Notes under the pieces: generated by a model | The model's database searches: none | The model's input: the letters and a program-made list of their open reading frames with translations, nothing else | What the model was told of the DNA's origin: nothing | Origin: Bacteroidales bacterium | GTDB lineage: Bacteria; Bacteroidota; Bacteroidia; Bacteroidales; UBA932 | Reading direction: 5' to 3' | Assembly (NCBI GenBank): GCA_017439305.1 | Contig: JAFSJK010000006.1 | Location: 1 to 64,000 of the forward strand | Length of the DNA: 64,000 nt | Part shown: positions 17,356-27,130 of the stretch, piece after piece | How positions within the stretch are numbered: the first letter of the stretch is position 1 | Layout of the letters: every line of letters begins with the position of its first letter | Made by a program: the position numbers and the translations under genes

Positions 17356-18783
17356 ATGAATTCTGCTACCGTACTCGACCTGTTCAAGGAAATAACCCGG
17401 ATTCCGAGGGAGTCCGGCCATGAGGAGCCGATGACCGCTTTCCTCCAGCAGTTCGCCGCAGACCACGGTCTGGTCTGCCGGACGGACAAGACCGGCAACG
17501 TCGTCATCGTCAAAGAAGCGGCTCCCGGCAAGGAGAACGTTCCCACGCTGGTCCTTCAGGCCCACCAGGACATGGTGTGCGAGAAAAACGCCAGCTTTGA
17601 TTTTGATTTCCATACCCAGCCGATTCCCTACGTGGTCGAAGACGGCTGGATGGTCGCCAAGGAAACCACCCTCGGCGCCGACGACGGCATCGGCGTCGCC
17701 GCCTGCCTGGCCCTCCTGGCAAGCGACCTCCCTACCGGAAAACTCGAATGCCTGTTCACCATCTCCGAGGAAACGGGGATGGATGGGGCCTTCGCCCTGG
17801 AGCCCGGTTTCTTTGAGGGAAAGACCCTTATCAACCTGGATTCCGAGGATGAGGGACAGCTGTTCGTGGGCTGCGCCGGCGGAATGGACACCACGGCCAC
17901 CTTCGAATTCAAGCGGGAAGCCCTCCGGAAAGGATACAAGACCCTGAAAATCCGGATTTCCGGCGGCCTGGGCGGACACAGCGGCGACGATATCAACAAG
18001 GAACGGCTCAATGCCCTCCGCCAGCTCGTCCGTTTCCTGTACACGGAGCTCCAGTACGACTTCCAGCTGCTCACCCTCGGCGGCGGCAACAAGCCCAATG
18101 CCATCTGCCGGGAGGCCGAAGCCTTCATCGCCGTCCCCGCCGACGACATCCCCGAATGGGAGGCCGATGCCAAGGCCTTCGAAACCCTCCTGCAGGCCGA
18201 ATTCAAATCCAGCGACCCGGGGGTATGGATGTCCTGCCAGCCGGAGGCCTGCCCCATCCGTCCCATCGAGGAAGGGGATGCCGCCAACATCATCATGACC
18301 CTCCTCTCCGTTCCGCACGGGGTGGAAAAGATGTCGATGGACATTCCCGGTCTGGTGGAGACGTCCACCAACCTGGCGGCCGTCCGGATCGAAGGCGATG
18401 TCCTCAAAGTCGTTACAAGCCAGCGCAGTTCCGTGGTTTCCGAGCTGCACGCGATGGCCGAGCGGGTGGAAGCCGCCTTCTTCCTGGGTTCCTTCGACGT
18501 GGAGCACCACGGCGAATACCCGGGCTGGAAACCGAACCTGGATTCCCGCATCCTCAAGGTCTCCGTGGACTCCTACCGGAAGCTGTTCAAGGTGGATCCC
18601 GAGGTCAAGGCAATCCATGCCGGTCTTGAATGTGGCCTGTTCCTGGAGAAGTTCCCGGACCTGGACATGATTTCCTTCGGACCCACGCTCCGGAACGTAC
18701 ACGCCCCGGGCGAGAAACTAGAACTGGCCTCCCTGGACAAATTCGTCGACCATCTGGTCGATGTTGTCGTCAACTTTGAATGA
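17356..18783 (+). CDS. pepD: aminoacyl-histidine dipeptidase (PepD, M20C)
   Basis: 475 residues from the ATG at 17356. Metal-binding motifs of the M20 family are present: QAHQDMV, GADDGIGVA, ISEETGMDGA and LNLDSED-like INLDSEDEG. The lid or dimerisation region begins ISGGLGGHSGDDINKERLNAL. The enzyme is a cytosolic zinc-dependent dipeptidase with broad specificity including Xaa-His dipeptides. Its stop codon is followed one base later by the rpe start, so the two are translationally close. Confidence 0.93.
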   Translation: MNSATVLDLFKEITRIPRESGHEEPMTAFLQQFAADHGLVCRTDKTGNVVIVKEAAPGKENVPTLVLQAHQDMVCEKNASFDFDFHTQPIPYVVEDGWMVAKETTLGADDGIGVAACLALLASDLPTGKLECLFTISEETGMDGAFALEPGFFEGKTLINLDSEDEGQLFVGCAGGMDTTATFEFKREALRKGYKTLKIRISGGLGGHSGDDINKERLNALRQLVRFLYTELQYDFQLLTLGGGNKPNAICREAEAFIAVPADDIPEWEADAKAFETLLQAEFKSSDPGVWMSCQPEACPIRPIEEGDAANIIMTLLSVPHGVEKMSMDIPGLVETSTNLAAVRIEGDVLKVVTSQRSSVVSELHAMAERVEAAFFLGSFDVEHHGEYPGWKPNLDSRILKVSVDSYRKLFKVDPEVKAIHAGLECGLFLEKFPDLDMISFGPTLRNVHAPGEKLELASLDKFVDHLVDVVVNFE

Positions 18784-18784
18784 T

Positions 18785-19441
18785 ATGCTGGTCGCACCCT
18801 CCATCCTGGCCGCGGACTTCCTCCATCTGTCCCGGGACGTGAAGACGGTAAACCGCTATGCGGATTTCTTCCACCTGGACATCATGGACGGAACGTTCGT
18901 TCCGAACATCTCTTTCGGTTTCCCGGTGGTCGAAGCCATCGCCCGGGAAGCCCGGAAGCCGATGGACGTACACCTGATGATCGTCCACCCCGACAAGTAT
19001 GTGGAGCGCTTCGCCAAGGCCGGCGCCGCAATGATCAGTTTCCACTATGAGGCAGCCCTGGAAGAATCCGGGCAGGTGATCGAGCATATCCGGGAATTGG
19101 GCGTGAAGCCCGGCATCGTCATCAATCCCGACTGTCCCGTGGAAAAGATCTTCCCTTATCTCGGAGCGGTGGACTATGTCCTCCTGATGAGCGTTTTCGC
19201 CGGTTTCGGCGGGCAGAGATTCATCGAAGATACCTACGGCCGCGTGCGGGCGGTGAAGGCCGAAATTGTCCGGCATGGCAGCCACGCCCTGATCGAAGTG
19301 GACGGCGGCGTTTCCCCGTCCAACGCCGGGAAACTGGCGGAAGCTGGCGTGGACATCGCGGTTGCGGGAAGTGCCGTTTTCAAGGCGGAAGATCCCGGTG
19401 CCGTCATCGCGGCCATCAGAGGATGTACCCCACTTCCTTGA
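18785..19441 (+). CDS. rpe: ribulose-phosphate 3-epimerase
   Basis: 218 residues from the ATG at 18785, which directly follows the pepD stop. Family motifs: VAPSILAADF, FFHLDIMDGTFVPNISFG (metal-binding His and Asp), DVHLMI, and IEVDGGVSPSNA with the second catalytic Asp. The enzyme interconverts ribulose-5-phosphate and xylulose-5-phosphate in the pentose phosphate pathway. Its 3' end overlaps the convergent birA gene by 26 bases. Confidence 0.96.
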   Translation: MLVAPSILAADFLHLSRDVKTVNRYADFFHLDIMDGTFVPNISFGFPVVEAIAREARKPMDVHLMIVHPDKYVERFAKAGAAMISFHYEAALEESGQVIEHIRELGVKPGIVINPDCPVEKIFPYLGAVDYVLLMSVFAGFGGQRFIEDTYGRVRAVKAEIVRHGSHALIEVDGGVSPSNAGKLAEAGVDIAVAGSAVFKAEDPGAVIAAIRGCTPLP

Positions 19442-20150
19442 ACGCGTAGGAAACCAGCGTACCGTCCCGATCCATCAAAAGGCGTCCCTCCCGGGTGACG
19501 CCTTTTATCGTCCCCGTGAATTCTTCTTCGGTAAGAAGATCGCGATAAGGGCGGGGAAGACCCGCTTGGAACAGGCTTTCGCAGTAATCCTCATACAGGC
19601 GATCACGGTCGCCGGACAGGGCAGGCAAACGCATCTCGAACAACTGACAGATCCGTTCCAGGGCGGACGTGGGGTCATATTCCTTCCCGGTAATCCGCTT
19701 CAGGGAGACCGGGTTCACCAGTTCACCGGGAAAACGGGTCTGGTTCAGGTTGATGCCGATGCCGATGACGGACCAGGCCACCATCCCTTCCGCAAAGCCG
19801 TTCTCGATCAGCATCCCGCAGACCTTCCGGTTCCCCACGTAAAGGTCGTTCGGCCATTTGATGAGGGCGGGAATTTCCTCTTCGCGGAGCCAGTCCCGGA
19901 TGACGACGGAGGCCAGGAAGGTGATGGACATGATGTCCCGGGCTGGGAGCCCGTCCGGTCTGAGCAGCAAGGAGAAGGTAAGATTGTCGCCCGGCTTCGA
20001 CAACCAGCGGTTTCCCCGCTGTCCCCGTCCGGCGAACTGCTCCACGGCCGCCACGACTGACAAATTGTCATAGGTCGGAAGATGCCGCAGAAGTTCGTCG
20101 TTGGTCGAATCCAGGGAGTCGAACCACTTTATCCTTGTCTTGCTTTCCAT
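19416..20150 (-). CDS. birA: biotin--[acetyl-CoA-carboxylase] ligase
   Basis: The protein has 244 residues and is the short, class I form without an N-terminal DNA-binding domain, so it should not act as a repressor. Motifs: DSTNDELLRHL, the biotinyl-AMP loop GRGQRGNRW, IKWPNDLYVGNRKVCGML, and the C-terminal SH3-like segment. It attaches biotin to the carboxyl carrier protein. Its end overlaps rpe on the other strand. It is divergent from rsfS with 53 bases between starts. Confidence 0.95.
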   Translation of the reverse strand: MESKTRIKWFDSLDSTNDELLRHLPTYDNLSVVAAVEQFAGRGQRGNRWLSKPGDNLTFSLLLRPDGLPARDIMSITFLASVVIRDWLREEEIPALIKWPNDLYVGNRKVCGMLIENGFAEGMVAWSVIGIGINLNQTRFPGELVNPVSLKRITGKEYDPTSALERICQLFEMRLPALSGDRDRLYEDYCESLFQAGLPRPYRDLLTEEEFTGTIKGVTREGRLLMDRDGTLVSYAFKEVGYIL

Positions 20151-20166
20151 TGGCCAGGATTTTGAT

Positions 20167-20174
20167 TATATTTG
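20167..20174 (+). promoter_or_regulatory. -7 box (TATATTTG) for rsfS-ftsH-cdsA-psd
   Basis: TATATTTG matches TAnnTTTG and lies 29 bases before the rsfS ATG, in the only gap that could serve this four-gene run. No well-spaced -33 element is evident. Confidence 0.5.
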
Positions 20175-20203
20175 TGTGCAAATTTACTAATTAATCCCGA
20201 TTT

Positions 20204-20581
20204 ATGATTACTCACGACCTTCGGCTCATCGCCGATGCGATCATAGACAAGAAGGGCCAGGATGTCGTTTCTCTCGACCTCAGGAAGATGGACGGTGCCA
20301 TCACGGACTTTTTCGTGGTCTGTGACGGTTCCAACACGACCCAGGTCGGCGCCATCGCCGACAACATCGCCGAAAAGATGCAGGAAGAGGGACACACCCT
20401 GTACCGCTCCCAGGGCGAGGGCAACAACTTCTGGATCATCCAGGACTACGGCAACATCGTCGTCCACATCTTCCTCAAGGAATACCGCGACTTCTACCGC
20501 CTGGAGGACCTCTGGGCCGACGTTCCCCGGAAGGAATACCAGGAACGCAGGAAGCCTGCATCCAAAAAGTCTGCAGAATAA
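20204..20581 (+). CDS. rsfS: ribosome silencing factor RsfS
   Basis: 125 residues, the usual family length. The sequence shows DVVSLDLRKMDGAITDFFV, CDGSNTTQVGAIADNI, GNNFWIIQDYGNIVVHIF and EYRDFYRLEDLW, matching the RsfS (Iojap) fold. It binds ribosomal protein L14 and blocks subunit joining when nutrients are low. The ftsH ATG follows the stop codon with no spacing, indicating one operon. Confidence 0.95.
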   Translation: MITHDLRLIADAIIDKKGQDVVSLDLRKMDGAITDFFVVCDGSNTTQVGAIADNIAEKMQEEGHTLYRSQGEGNNFWIIQDYGNIVVHIFLKEYRDFYRLEDLWADVPRKEYQERRKPASKKSAE

Positions 20582-22561
20582 ATGGCTGATAATAAAAAAG
20601 ATCCGAAGGGACGCAAGGGGTTCAGCTTCTCCTTCAGTTTTTCCTGGTTCTACCTGCTCCTCATCCTGGGCATCGGCTGGCTGCTGTTCACCAACCAGCA
20701 ATCGTCCGACCCCCAGAAAATCGAATGGCAGGACGTACAGACCATGGCCCAGGCCGGGGACATCGAGGAAATCGTCTTCGTCCGGAACGACATCCGCGGT
20801 GAGATCAAGGTCCGTCCCGAGCGCCTTGCCAAGTATGCCGACGAGTTCCCGGGGGGCGTCGTTCCCCGGCGGGCGCCGCATTTCTACTTCCTGGTTTCCG
20901 CCAAGTTCGACCCGGAAGCGAGTTTCGCCGAACTGAACGAAGCGCTGCCGGTCGGTGACAAGTTCAAGGTCGTCATCCAGAATGCCGACCACACCTGGGC
21001 GGAACTGGCCCAATGGATTTTCCCGACCTTGCTCCTCATCTTGTTCTGGGTGTGGATGTTCCGGGGTATGAACCGCGGAGCGGGCGGCGCCGGGGGAGGG
21101 ATGGGCAATCCCTTCAATGTGGGCAAGGCCACCGGCAAGCTGGCCGACAAGGACGATGTCAAGGTCACTTTCAAGGACGTCGCCGGCCTGTACGGCGCGA
21201 AGGAAGAAGTGATGGAAATCGTCGACTTCCTCAAGAATCCGAAGAAATACACGGCCCTAGGCGGCAAGATTCCGAAGGGTGCGCTTCTCGTAGGTCCTCC
21301 CGGAACAGGAAAGACCCTTCTGGCCAAAGCCGTGGCAGGGGAGGCCAATGTACCCTTCTTCTCCATCTCCGGTTCCGACTTCGTGGAAATGTTCGTCGGC
21401 GTGGGTGCCTCCCGCGTCCGCGACCTCTTCCGGCAGGCGAAGGAGAAAGCCCCGTGTATCGTCTTCATCGATGAGATCGACGCCGTTGGCCGCGCCCGTG
21501 CGAAGAACGGTGGCTTTACCTCCAATGACGAGCGGGAAAACACGCTGAACCAGTTGCTTACGGAGATGGACGGCTTCGGCACCAACTCCGGTGTCATCGT
21601 CCTTGCCGCCACCAACCGCGCGGACATCCTGGACCAGGCCCTGATGCGTGCCGGCCGTTTTGACCGCCAGATCCATGTCGAGCTTCCGGAACTTAAGGAA
21701 CGCGAGGAAATCTTCCAGGTGCACCTGCGGGGAATCAAGGTGGATCCCGACTTCAACGTGGAGTTCATGGCCAAGCATACGCCGGGCTTCTCCGGTGCCG
21801 ACATCGCGAACGTCTGCAACGAGGCGGCCCTGACGGCGGCCCGCCGCAACCATGCGACGGTGAGCCAGCAGGACTTCCTGGATGCCGTGGACCGCATCAT
21901 CGGCGGCCTCGAGCGCAAGAACAACACGATCATGTCGCCGGCGGAGAAACGGACGACGGCTTACCACGAAGCGGGTCACGCCCTTGTGGGCTGGCTTCTC
22001 CCGTATGCCGACCCGGTGTTCAAGGTGAGCATCATCCCGCGCGGTAACGCCCTCGGTCTGACCTGGTACCTTCCGGAAGAGAGGAAGAACTGGTCCCGCA
22101 GCGTGATGATCGACCGCATGTGCGCCCTCATCGGCGGCCGCGTCGCGGAGGAAATCCTGAATGGAGAGCCTTCCACGGGCGCTTTGAACGACCTGGAGCG
22201 TATGACGGGCATGGCCTACAGCATGGTCCAGTACTACGGCATGAGCGAGAAGGTCGGGAATCTATCCTTCTACGACTCCACCGGCGCCCGCGGGTACAAC
22301 CTGACCAAGCCCTATTCCGAGAAGACGGCTGAGTTGATGGACGAAGAAGTCAAGGCCATCGTCCAGGAGGTCCACGACCGCACCTTCCGTCTCATCGAGG
22401 AACACAAGGACGGTTTTATGCAGATGGGGGCGCTTCTTCTCGAAAAAGAAGTTATCTTTGCAGAAGATATCGAGCGGATCCTCGGTCCCAAGGTGAAGCC
22501 TGTGGAGGAGGAGCAGCCCGAACCGGCCAAGGAGCCCGAAGATAACACGGTGAATGAATAA
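20582..22561 (+). CDS. ftsH: ATP-dependent zinc metalloprotease FtsH
   Basis: This 659-residue protein has two membrane segments (about 17-36 and 135-160) flanking a periplasmic domain. The AAA+ module has Walker A GPPGTGKT (about 238-245), [10 protein letters not shown] (Walker B) and the second region of homology with RAGRFDRQI. The zinc protease site HEAGH is at 462-466 with a downstream Asp-containing segment near ALNDLERMT. It degrades membrane and short-lived cytosolic proteins. It starts directly after rsfS, and its end overlaps cdsA by 8 bases. Confidence 0.97.
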   Translation: MADNKKDPKGRKGFSFSFSFSWFYLLLILGIGWLLFTNQQSSDPQKIEWQDVQTMAQAGDIEEIVFVRNDIRGEIKVRPERLAKYADEFPGGVVPRRAPHFYFLVSAKFDPEASFAELNEALPVGDKFKVVIQNADHTWAELAQWIFPTLLLILFWVWMFRGMNRGAGGAGGGMGNPFNVGKATGKLADKDDVKVTFKDVAGLYGAKEEVMEIVDFLKNPKKYTALGGKIPKGALLVGPPGTGKTLLAKAVAGEANVPFFSISGSDFVEMFVGVGASRVRDLFRQAKEKAPCIVFIDEIDAVGRARAKNGGFTSNDERENTLNQLLTEMDGFGTNSGVIVLAATNRADILDQALMRAGRFDRQIHVELPELKEREEIFQVHLRGIKVDPDFNVEFMAKHTPGFSGADIANVCNEAALTAARRNHATVSQQDFLDAVDRIIGGLERKNNTIMSPAEKRTTAYHEAGHALVGWLLPYADPVFKVSIIPRGNALGLTWYLPEERKNWSRSVMIDRMCALIGGRVAEEILNGEPSTGALNDLERMTGMAYSMVQYYGMSEKVGNLSFYDSTGARGYNLTKPYSEKTAELMDEEVKAIVQEVHDRTFRLIEEHKDGFMQMGALLLEKEVIFAEDIERILGPKVKPVEEEQPEPAKEPEDNTVNE

Positions 22562-23381
22562 CACAGTCAAAAGGACCCTCTCGGGAATCTGCTTCCTGGC
22601 CATCGTCATCGGTGGCCTTCTTCTGGACAAGTACCTTTACGCCCTCCTGCTCACCTTCATGATGGTGACGATGCTGTACGAGTTTTACCGCATGACGATG
22701 GGGGGCGTGTTCCCGCGTACCCGCGCCCTGGCAATCGTGCTGGGATGCTGCTCGTTCCTGACCGTGTTCTGCGTCATGGCCTTCCGGCTGGATATCCGGC
22801 TCATCGGCATTACGGCCGTCCTCCTGCTCGTGCTGATGGTCTCTACGCTGATGGTGAAGGACAAGGCCGATTTCAAGCTTTTCGCATTCCTGTACACTGG
22901 CCTGATGTACATTGCGGCACCGCTAACCCTCTCGAACTTCGTGGTCTTTGACCAGACCGGCCAGTTCGACGGTCGCCCGATGCTCGCCTTCTTCATCATT
23001 ATCTGGGCCTCTGACGTGGGCGCCTACTGTGTCGGAATGCTGCTCGGCAAGTATAGCAAGAAACTCTTCGAGAGCGTATCCCCGAAAAAGACCTGGGCGG
23101 GATTCTGGGGCGGTCTCGTTTTCGCCGTCCTGGCCGGTCTCATCCTGGTCTGGACGGGCTTGTGGACCTATCCCTGGTACCATGCCGTCATCCTCTCTAT
23201 CATCATGCATGTGGCCGGCGTATTCGGCGACCTTTTCGAATCCCAGTGGAAGCGGGTGTGCGAGATCAAGGACTCCGGCAACATCATTCCCGGGCACGGC
23301 GGCATGCTGGACCGTTTCGACAGTGCCTTGTTCGCCATTCCGGCCGGCGTCATCTATCTGGTAATCATCGGCTTGCTTTAA
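22554..23381 (+). CDS. cdsA: phosphatidate cytidylyltransferase
   Basis: 275 residues with about eight hydrophobic segments. The C-terminal CdsA signature is present: SPKKTWAGFWGG, then GVFGDLFESQWKR and IKDSGNIIPGHGGMLDRFDS. It makes CDP-diacylglycerol from CTP and phosphatidic acid in the inner membrane. It overlaps ftsH by 8 bases and is followed 9 bases later by psd. The pair thus links CDP-diacylglycerol formation to phosphatidylethanolamine formation; the intervening PssA enzyme is not in this window. Confidence 0.95.
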   Translation: MNNTVKRTLSGICFLAIVIGGLLLDKYLYALLLTFMMVTMLYEFYRMTMGGVFPRTRALAIVLGCCSFLTVFCVMAFRLDIRLIGITAVLLLVLMVSTLMVKDKADFKLFAFLYTGLMYIAAPLTLSNFVVFDQTGQFDGRPMLAFFIIIWASDVGAYCVGMLLGKYSKKLFESVSPKKTWAGFWGGLVFAVLAGLILVWTGLWTYPWYHAVILSIIMHVAGVFGDLFESQWKRVCEIKDSGNIIPGHGGMLDRFDSALFAIPAGVIYLVIIGLL

Positions 23382-23390
23382 CCTTATCCT

Positions 23391-24074
23391 ATGAAGCGAC
23401 TGATTCGAAGCATCCGCATCGACAAAGACTCCTACGAGACGATCCTCATCGCCTGGTGCATCTGCGCCATCCTCATCTGGTTGAATGCACGCTTCATCCA
23501 CAACCCGTGGATCTCCATTCCGATTTCGGCCATCCTCATTGTCTTCATGTGTTTCATCACCTGGTTCTTCCGGGTCCCGAACCGGACCGTGCCGGACTAT
23601 GAGAATGACCGGATGGTGACTTCCGTGGCCGACGGAAAAGTGGTCATTGTCGAGAAAGTGTTCGAAAAGGAATATTTGCAGCGGGAATGCATCCAGGTTT
23701 CCGTCTATATGGACTTCTTCGATGTCCACTGCAATTTCTGGCCGGTGAACGGAAAGGTCACCTATTACAAGTATCACCCGGGGAAGTACCTGCTGGCTTT
23801 CCACCCCAAGTCGTCCGAACTGAACGAGCACTCATCCAGCTGTCTGCAGAACAAGTACGGGGAAGTGTTCTTCAAACAGATCGCTGGTACCTTCGCACGC
23901 CGGATTGTCTGCTATTCCGAGCCCGGCAACATGGAGAACAGGGGAGACCAGTGCGGCGTGATCAAGTTCGGTTCCCGCATCGACATGTTCCTGCCGCTTG
24001 ACGCCGACATCCAGGTCAAGTTGGGGGACAAGGTCAAGGCGGTGGAATCCGTAATCGCCTACCTCCCGGAATAA
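23391..24074 (+). CDS. psd: phosphatidylserine decarboxylase-related protein (short, proenzyme type)
   Basis: 227 residues, the short bacterial class. Two N-terminal membrane segments (about 18-60) precede the soluble domain with VYMDFFDVHCNFWPVNGKV, HPKSSELNEHSS and the self-cleavage site KFGSRIDMFLP. The Ser of the GS pair would become the pyruvoyl group. It converts phosphatidylserine to phosphatidylethanolamine. Its stop codon abuts the stop codon of the convergent esterase gene with no base between. Confidence 0.92.
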   Translation: MKRLIRSIRIDKDSYETILIAWCICAILIWLNARFIHNPWISIPISAILIVFMCFITWFFRVPNRTVPDYENDRMVTSVADGKVVIVEKVFEKEYLQRECIQVSVYMDFFDVHCNFWPVNGKVTYYKYHPGKYLLAFHPKSSELNEHSSSCLQNKYGEVFFKQIAGTFARRIVCYSEPGNMENRGDQCGVIKFGSRIDMFLPLDADIQVKLGDKVKAVESVIAYLPE

Positions 24075-25007
24075 TCAATAGATATCGTCCAGCGTGACCG
24101 ACGCAGAGCCCAGGACGGGCATCGTCGGATCATTGATGGTGCAGTCGATGACCAGCTTGTTCCCGCCCATCACGGAAACTTCCAGGAAACGCTTCTCTTC
24201 CGGCCAGTTGGCCATCATGTTGGCCGCCATGTCGTGCGTGTGTCCCACGTACCGGTAGATTTGATAGGGATAGCCGGCAGGCTCCAGGACTTTCTCCACG
24301 AGATAGCTGCTGCCGAACATGCCCCAGCGGCCGAATCCCATCTTTTCGTAAGCGACGGCGCCGTCCTCGGTGCCATGGATGAGCAGCTGGGGACACGGGG
24401 CCCGTTTGTATTCGGGTTTGCCGGAATCGGACATGATGGCGCCCGCAAAGGACATCACGCCGGCGAAATGGAACCCTTCCGGAAGGATGGCCGCCCGGAC
24501 GGTCCGGTTGCAGGCCTCCAGTTCGGAGGAGAGTGAAATCATCGCGCCCGCCGAGCTGCCAGAAATGACGATGTTGTCCATGTCGACCCCCAGTTCTTCC
24601 TGATGGTCAGCCAGATAACGGACAGCGGCAAACACATCCTCGACCCCCATGTCGACGGCCTTCTTGGTGTAATTCGCGCTTTGGATCAGGTGGAACAGGT
24701 CGAACCTCATCGGAACGCCTTTAAGTCCCAGCCGATAGTCGACGGAGACCACGCGATAACCGTTCTCATTCAGGAGTTTGAACCAGGGGAGCACCCAGGG
24801 ATCGTCCCGCTGGCCCATGATGAAGCCGCCCCCGAAGACGAACAGGATGGTCGGACGCTGCAACGTATCGCCGGGAATGACGGCCGGTTCGTAAACGTCC
24901 ATGAACAAGTCACACGTGTCACGCTGGGCGACCATATAGGTCGATTTCTGGGCGAAGGCGAGGGAGGTGACAAGCAGGCCCAGGAGGAGCAAGATCGTTC
25001 GTTTCAT
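24075..25007 (-). CDS. secreted alpha/beta hydrolase (esterase/lipase-like)
   Basis: 310 residues with a signal peptide (MKRTILLLLGLLVTSLAFAQ). The oxyanion segment is FVFGGGFIMGQR. The nucleophile elbow is GSSAGAMIS. A later Asp is in IHGTEDGAV and the His in YVGHTHDMAAN. This fits carboxylesterase/BD-FAE-like hydrolases exported to the periplasm or cell surface. The substrate is not predictable. It overlaps ispG by 4 bases and ends the seven-gene leftward operon. Confidence 0.85.
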   Translation of the reverse strand: MKRTILLLLGLLVTSLAFAQKSTYMVAQRDTCDLFMDVYEPAVIPGDTLQRPTILFVFGGGFIMGQRDDPWVLPWFKLLNENGYRVVSVDYRLGLKGVPMRFDLFHLIQSANYTKKAVDMGVEDVFAAVRYLADHQEELGVDMDNIVISGSSAGAMISLSSELEACNRTVRAAILPEGFHFAGVMSFAGAIMSDSGKPEYKRAPCPQLLIHGTEDGAVAYEKMGFGRWGMFGSSYLVEKVLEPAGYPYQIYRYVGHTHDMAANMMANWPEEKRFLEVSVMGGNKLVIDCTINDPTMPVLGSASVTLDDIY

Positions 25008-26254
25008 CGTTCTGATTCAATAAGTTCAACCAATTTGTCAACGGCTTCGGAATCCGGGATATGCCGGAGGACCGGTTCTTTTCCCCGATAGATGGTCACT
25101 TTGCCGCCACCTTCCCCGACATAGCCCCAGTCGGCGTCGGCCATCTCGCCGGGGCCGTTGACGATGCAGCCCATCACGGCGATGACGACATCCTTCAGGT
25201 GACCGGTCCTTGCCTTGACGGCCTCAAAGGCTTCCTGCAGGTTGTACATCGTCCGTCCGCAACCGGGGCAGGCGATATACTCGGGGCGATAGAACTTCCG
25301 GCGGCAGGCTTGCAGCAGTTCATCGGCCAGGTATGCGGCGAAAGAAGGCTCCAGCTCCGGGAAAGCCACCGAATCGATCGTCCTGTCCAGCAAGGGTTTG
25401 CCATAGTCGCAGGCGGCTTTCAAAACAATGCTTTCCCGTTCGGAAAGTTCAGGGGCAGGGGCCCCCGAGTACCTCGCAGCCAAATACCTTGCTACTGGGA
25501 TCTCATTCTCCGGAGGCTCAGTCAGCGATACGCGGACCGTATTGCCGATTCCCTCCGAGAGAAGGGTGGAAATCGCGACGCAGGATTTGATGCGGCCGGA
25601 GTCCCCGTTACCGGCCTCCGTCACACCCACATGGAGCGGAAAGACGACACCCCTTTCCTGCATCATCCGGGCAAGTTCCCGGTAAGCTTCGATCATGACG
25701 ACCGTATTGCTGGCCTTCAGCGAAACCACGACCTCATAGAAATCCGCCTCGATGCACATCTCGATCCACTCCATCGCCGCCAGGGCCATCGCTTTCGGCG
25801 TATTCCCGAAACGGTCCACGATATAGCTGCCCAGGGAGCCGTGGTTCAGGCCGATCCGGATCGCCGTCTCGCAACGCTTGCATTCCTCCAGGAAACGGGC
25901 GAACTGCCGGCGGGCCTCATCATGGTCCTTGTGGAAATTGCCCGGGTTGATCCGGACCTTTTCCACGACGGAAGCCACGGCAATGGCCGTCTCGGAGGAG
26001 AAATGGATGTCCGCGACCAGCGGGACATGGCAGCCGGCAGCACGCAGCCGTGCCTTGATTTCCCGGACATGGGGGACATCCTGCAGGCCGGGGACCGTGA
26101 TGCGGATCAGCTCCGATCCGGCCGCAGCCAGCCGAAGGCATTGGGCGACAGTGGCTTCCACATCATACGTATGGGTATTGCACATCGTCTGGACGACGAC
26201 CGGGTGGGACCCTCCGATGAGGACATCACCCACCCTGACTACTCTGGTTTCCAT
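25004..26254 (-). CDS. ispG: 4-hydroxy-3-methylbut-2-en-1-yl diphosphate synthase (IspG), shortened form
   Basis: 416 residues. N-terminal TIM-barrel motifs: VVVQTMCNTHTYD, LVADIHFS, KVRINPGNF, RIGLNHGSLG. The C-terminal 4Fe-4S site retains three Cys and a Glu: ACPGCGRTMYN and GCIVNGPGEMADAD. It makes HMBPP in the MEP isoprenoid pathway. Most Bacteroidota IspG carry a large insert and exceed 600 residues. Here only about 50-60 extra residues (APAPELSERESI onward) separate the barrel from the iron-sulfur domain. The active-site residues look complete. Neighbours are an outer-membrane barrel and an esterase in the same operon. Confidence 0.93.
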   Translation of the reverse strand: METRVVRVGDVLIGGSHPVVVQTMCNTHTYDVEATVAQCLRLAAAGSELIRITVPGLQDVPHVREIKARLRAAGCHVPLVADIHFSSETAIAVASVVEKVRINPGNFHKDHDEARRQFARFLEECKRCETAIRIGLNHGSLGSYIVDRFGNTPKAMALAAMEWIEMCIEADFYEVVVSLKASNTVVMIEAYRELARMMQERGVVFPLHVGVTEAGNGDSGRIKSCVAISTLLSEGIGNTVRVSLTEPPENEIPVARYLAARYSGAPAPELSERESIVLKAACDYGKPLLDRTIDSVAFPELEPSFAAYLADELLQACRRKFYRPEYIACPGCGRTMYNLQEAFEAVKARTGHLKDVVIAVMGCIVNGPGEMADADWGYVGEGGGKVTIYRGKEPVLRHIPDSEAVDKLVELIESER

Positions 26255-26257
26255 CCT

Positions 26258-27130
26258 TTAAGGCTCGTTAGATTCCATTTCTTCGGCTACCATCTCACGC
26301 GCCATCCGGCGCAGTTTGCTTCTGGTGTGTCCGCGGCGGGGCGTCAGCTGGTAATAGACTCCGAAAGTGACAGCGCCATCCAGGGGATAGGCGAAGCGGT
26401 AATAGTAGGGACTCGCGACATCGGGCTGATAGAAAGACGACCAGCCCCATTTGACCTGAAGCCCCAGGTGGAACTCGAACGGATCCAGCATGAGACCCAG
26501 TCCGAGACCGCCCTGGACACCGTACGTCCACCGCCGGTCCGTTTCCAGGAACTCATTGACAATCGCTTCCCGGACCCGGGGACCGATCCGGGTGATGTTC
26601 ATCCGGTAGCCCCCGTACATGCCGGCCTTGGCCATGATCTTGACGTATTGGCCCATGTCAAAATGGAAATGGCTCAGGAGGAAGGCTTCGGGAACTTCCA
26701 TATAGGCCTCGTAGGCCCCGTCGATGGTCTGGCGGTAGGTAATTCCTTCAATCTCATATTCCTTGAAGTTGTAACCCTCGAAATTGTGCTGGAAACCGAC
26801 TTCCATCCCCACCATCGGGAAGGTGTTCATCATCGTCGCATACCGGGTGACCGAGAAACCGTACACCGGCAGCTGCGGATAGAAACTGACGGTACGCGGG
26901 GGATTGAAGTAGCCGTGCTCCAGGGAAACGCCGCCGTGCACACCAACGATCCAATAATCGTTGATCCTGGCCCGGTTGACCAGGCTCATGTTGTCCAGAT
27001 ACTCGTCCGTCACGGAATCCGGGAGATGGAAGAACTCCTGGTCCGGATCGATGTGCTTTTTCTTTCCCTGGGCGCAGAGAGGAAGGACGGCCAGGACCGC
27101 CAGCAGGGTCAGCAGGATCTTCTTACTCAT
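26258..27130 (-). CDS. outer-membrane beta-barrel protein, function unknown
   Basis: 290 residues with a signal peptide (MSKKILLTLLAVLAVLPLCAQ). The rest alternates amphipathic strands (WIVGVHGGVSLEHGY, VYGFSVTRYA, YVKIMAKAGMYGGYRMNI, GLGLMLDPFEFHLGLQVKWGW), typical of a small outer-membrane barrel of the PorT/DUF6048-like type found in Bacteroidota. I cannot assign a substrate. A basic tail (RRGHTRSKLRRMAREM) follows the last strand. It overlaps the upstream lipoprotein gene by 4 bases. Confidence 0.75.
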   Translation of the reverse strand: MSKKILLTLLAVLAVLPLCAQGKKKHIDPDQEFFHLPDSVTDEYLDNMSLVNRARINDYWIVGVHGGVSLEHGYFNPPRTVSFYPQLPVYGFSVTRYATMMNTFPMVGMEVGFQHNFEGYNFKEYEIEGITYRQTIDGAYEAYMEVPEAFLLSHFHFDMGQYVKIMAKAGMYGGYRMNITRIGPRVREAIVNEFLETDRRWTYGVQGGLGLGLMLDPFEFHLGLQVKWGWSSFYQPDVASPYYYRFAYPLDGAVTFGVYYQLTPRRGHTRSKLRRMAREMVAEEMESNEP

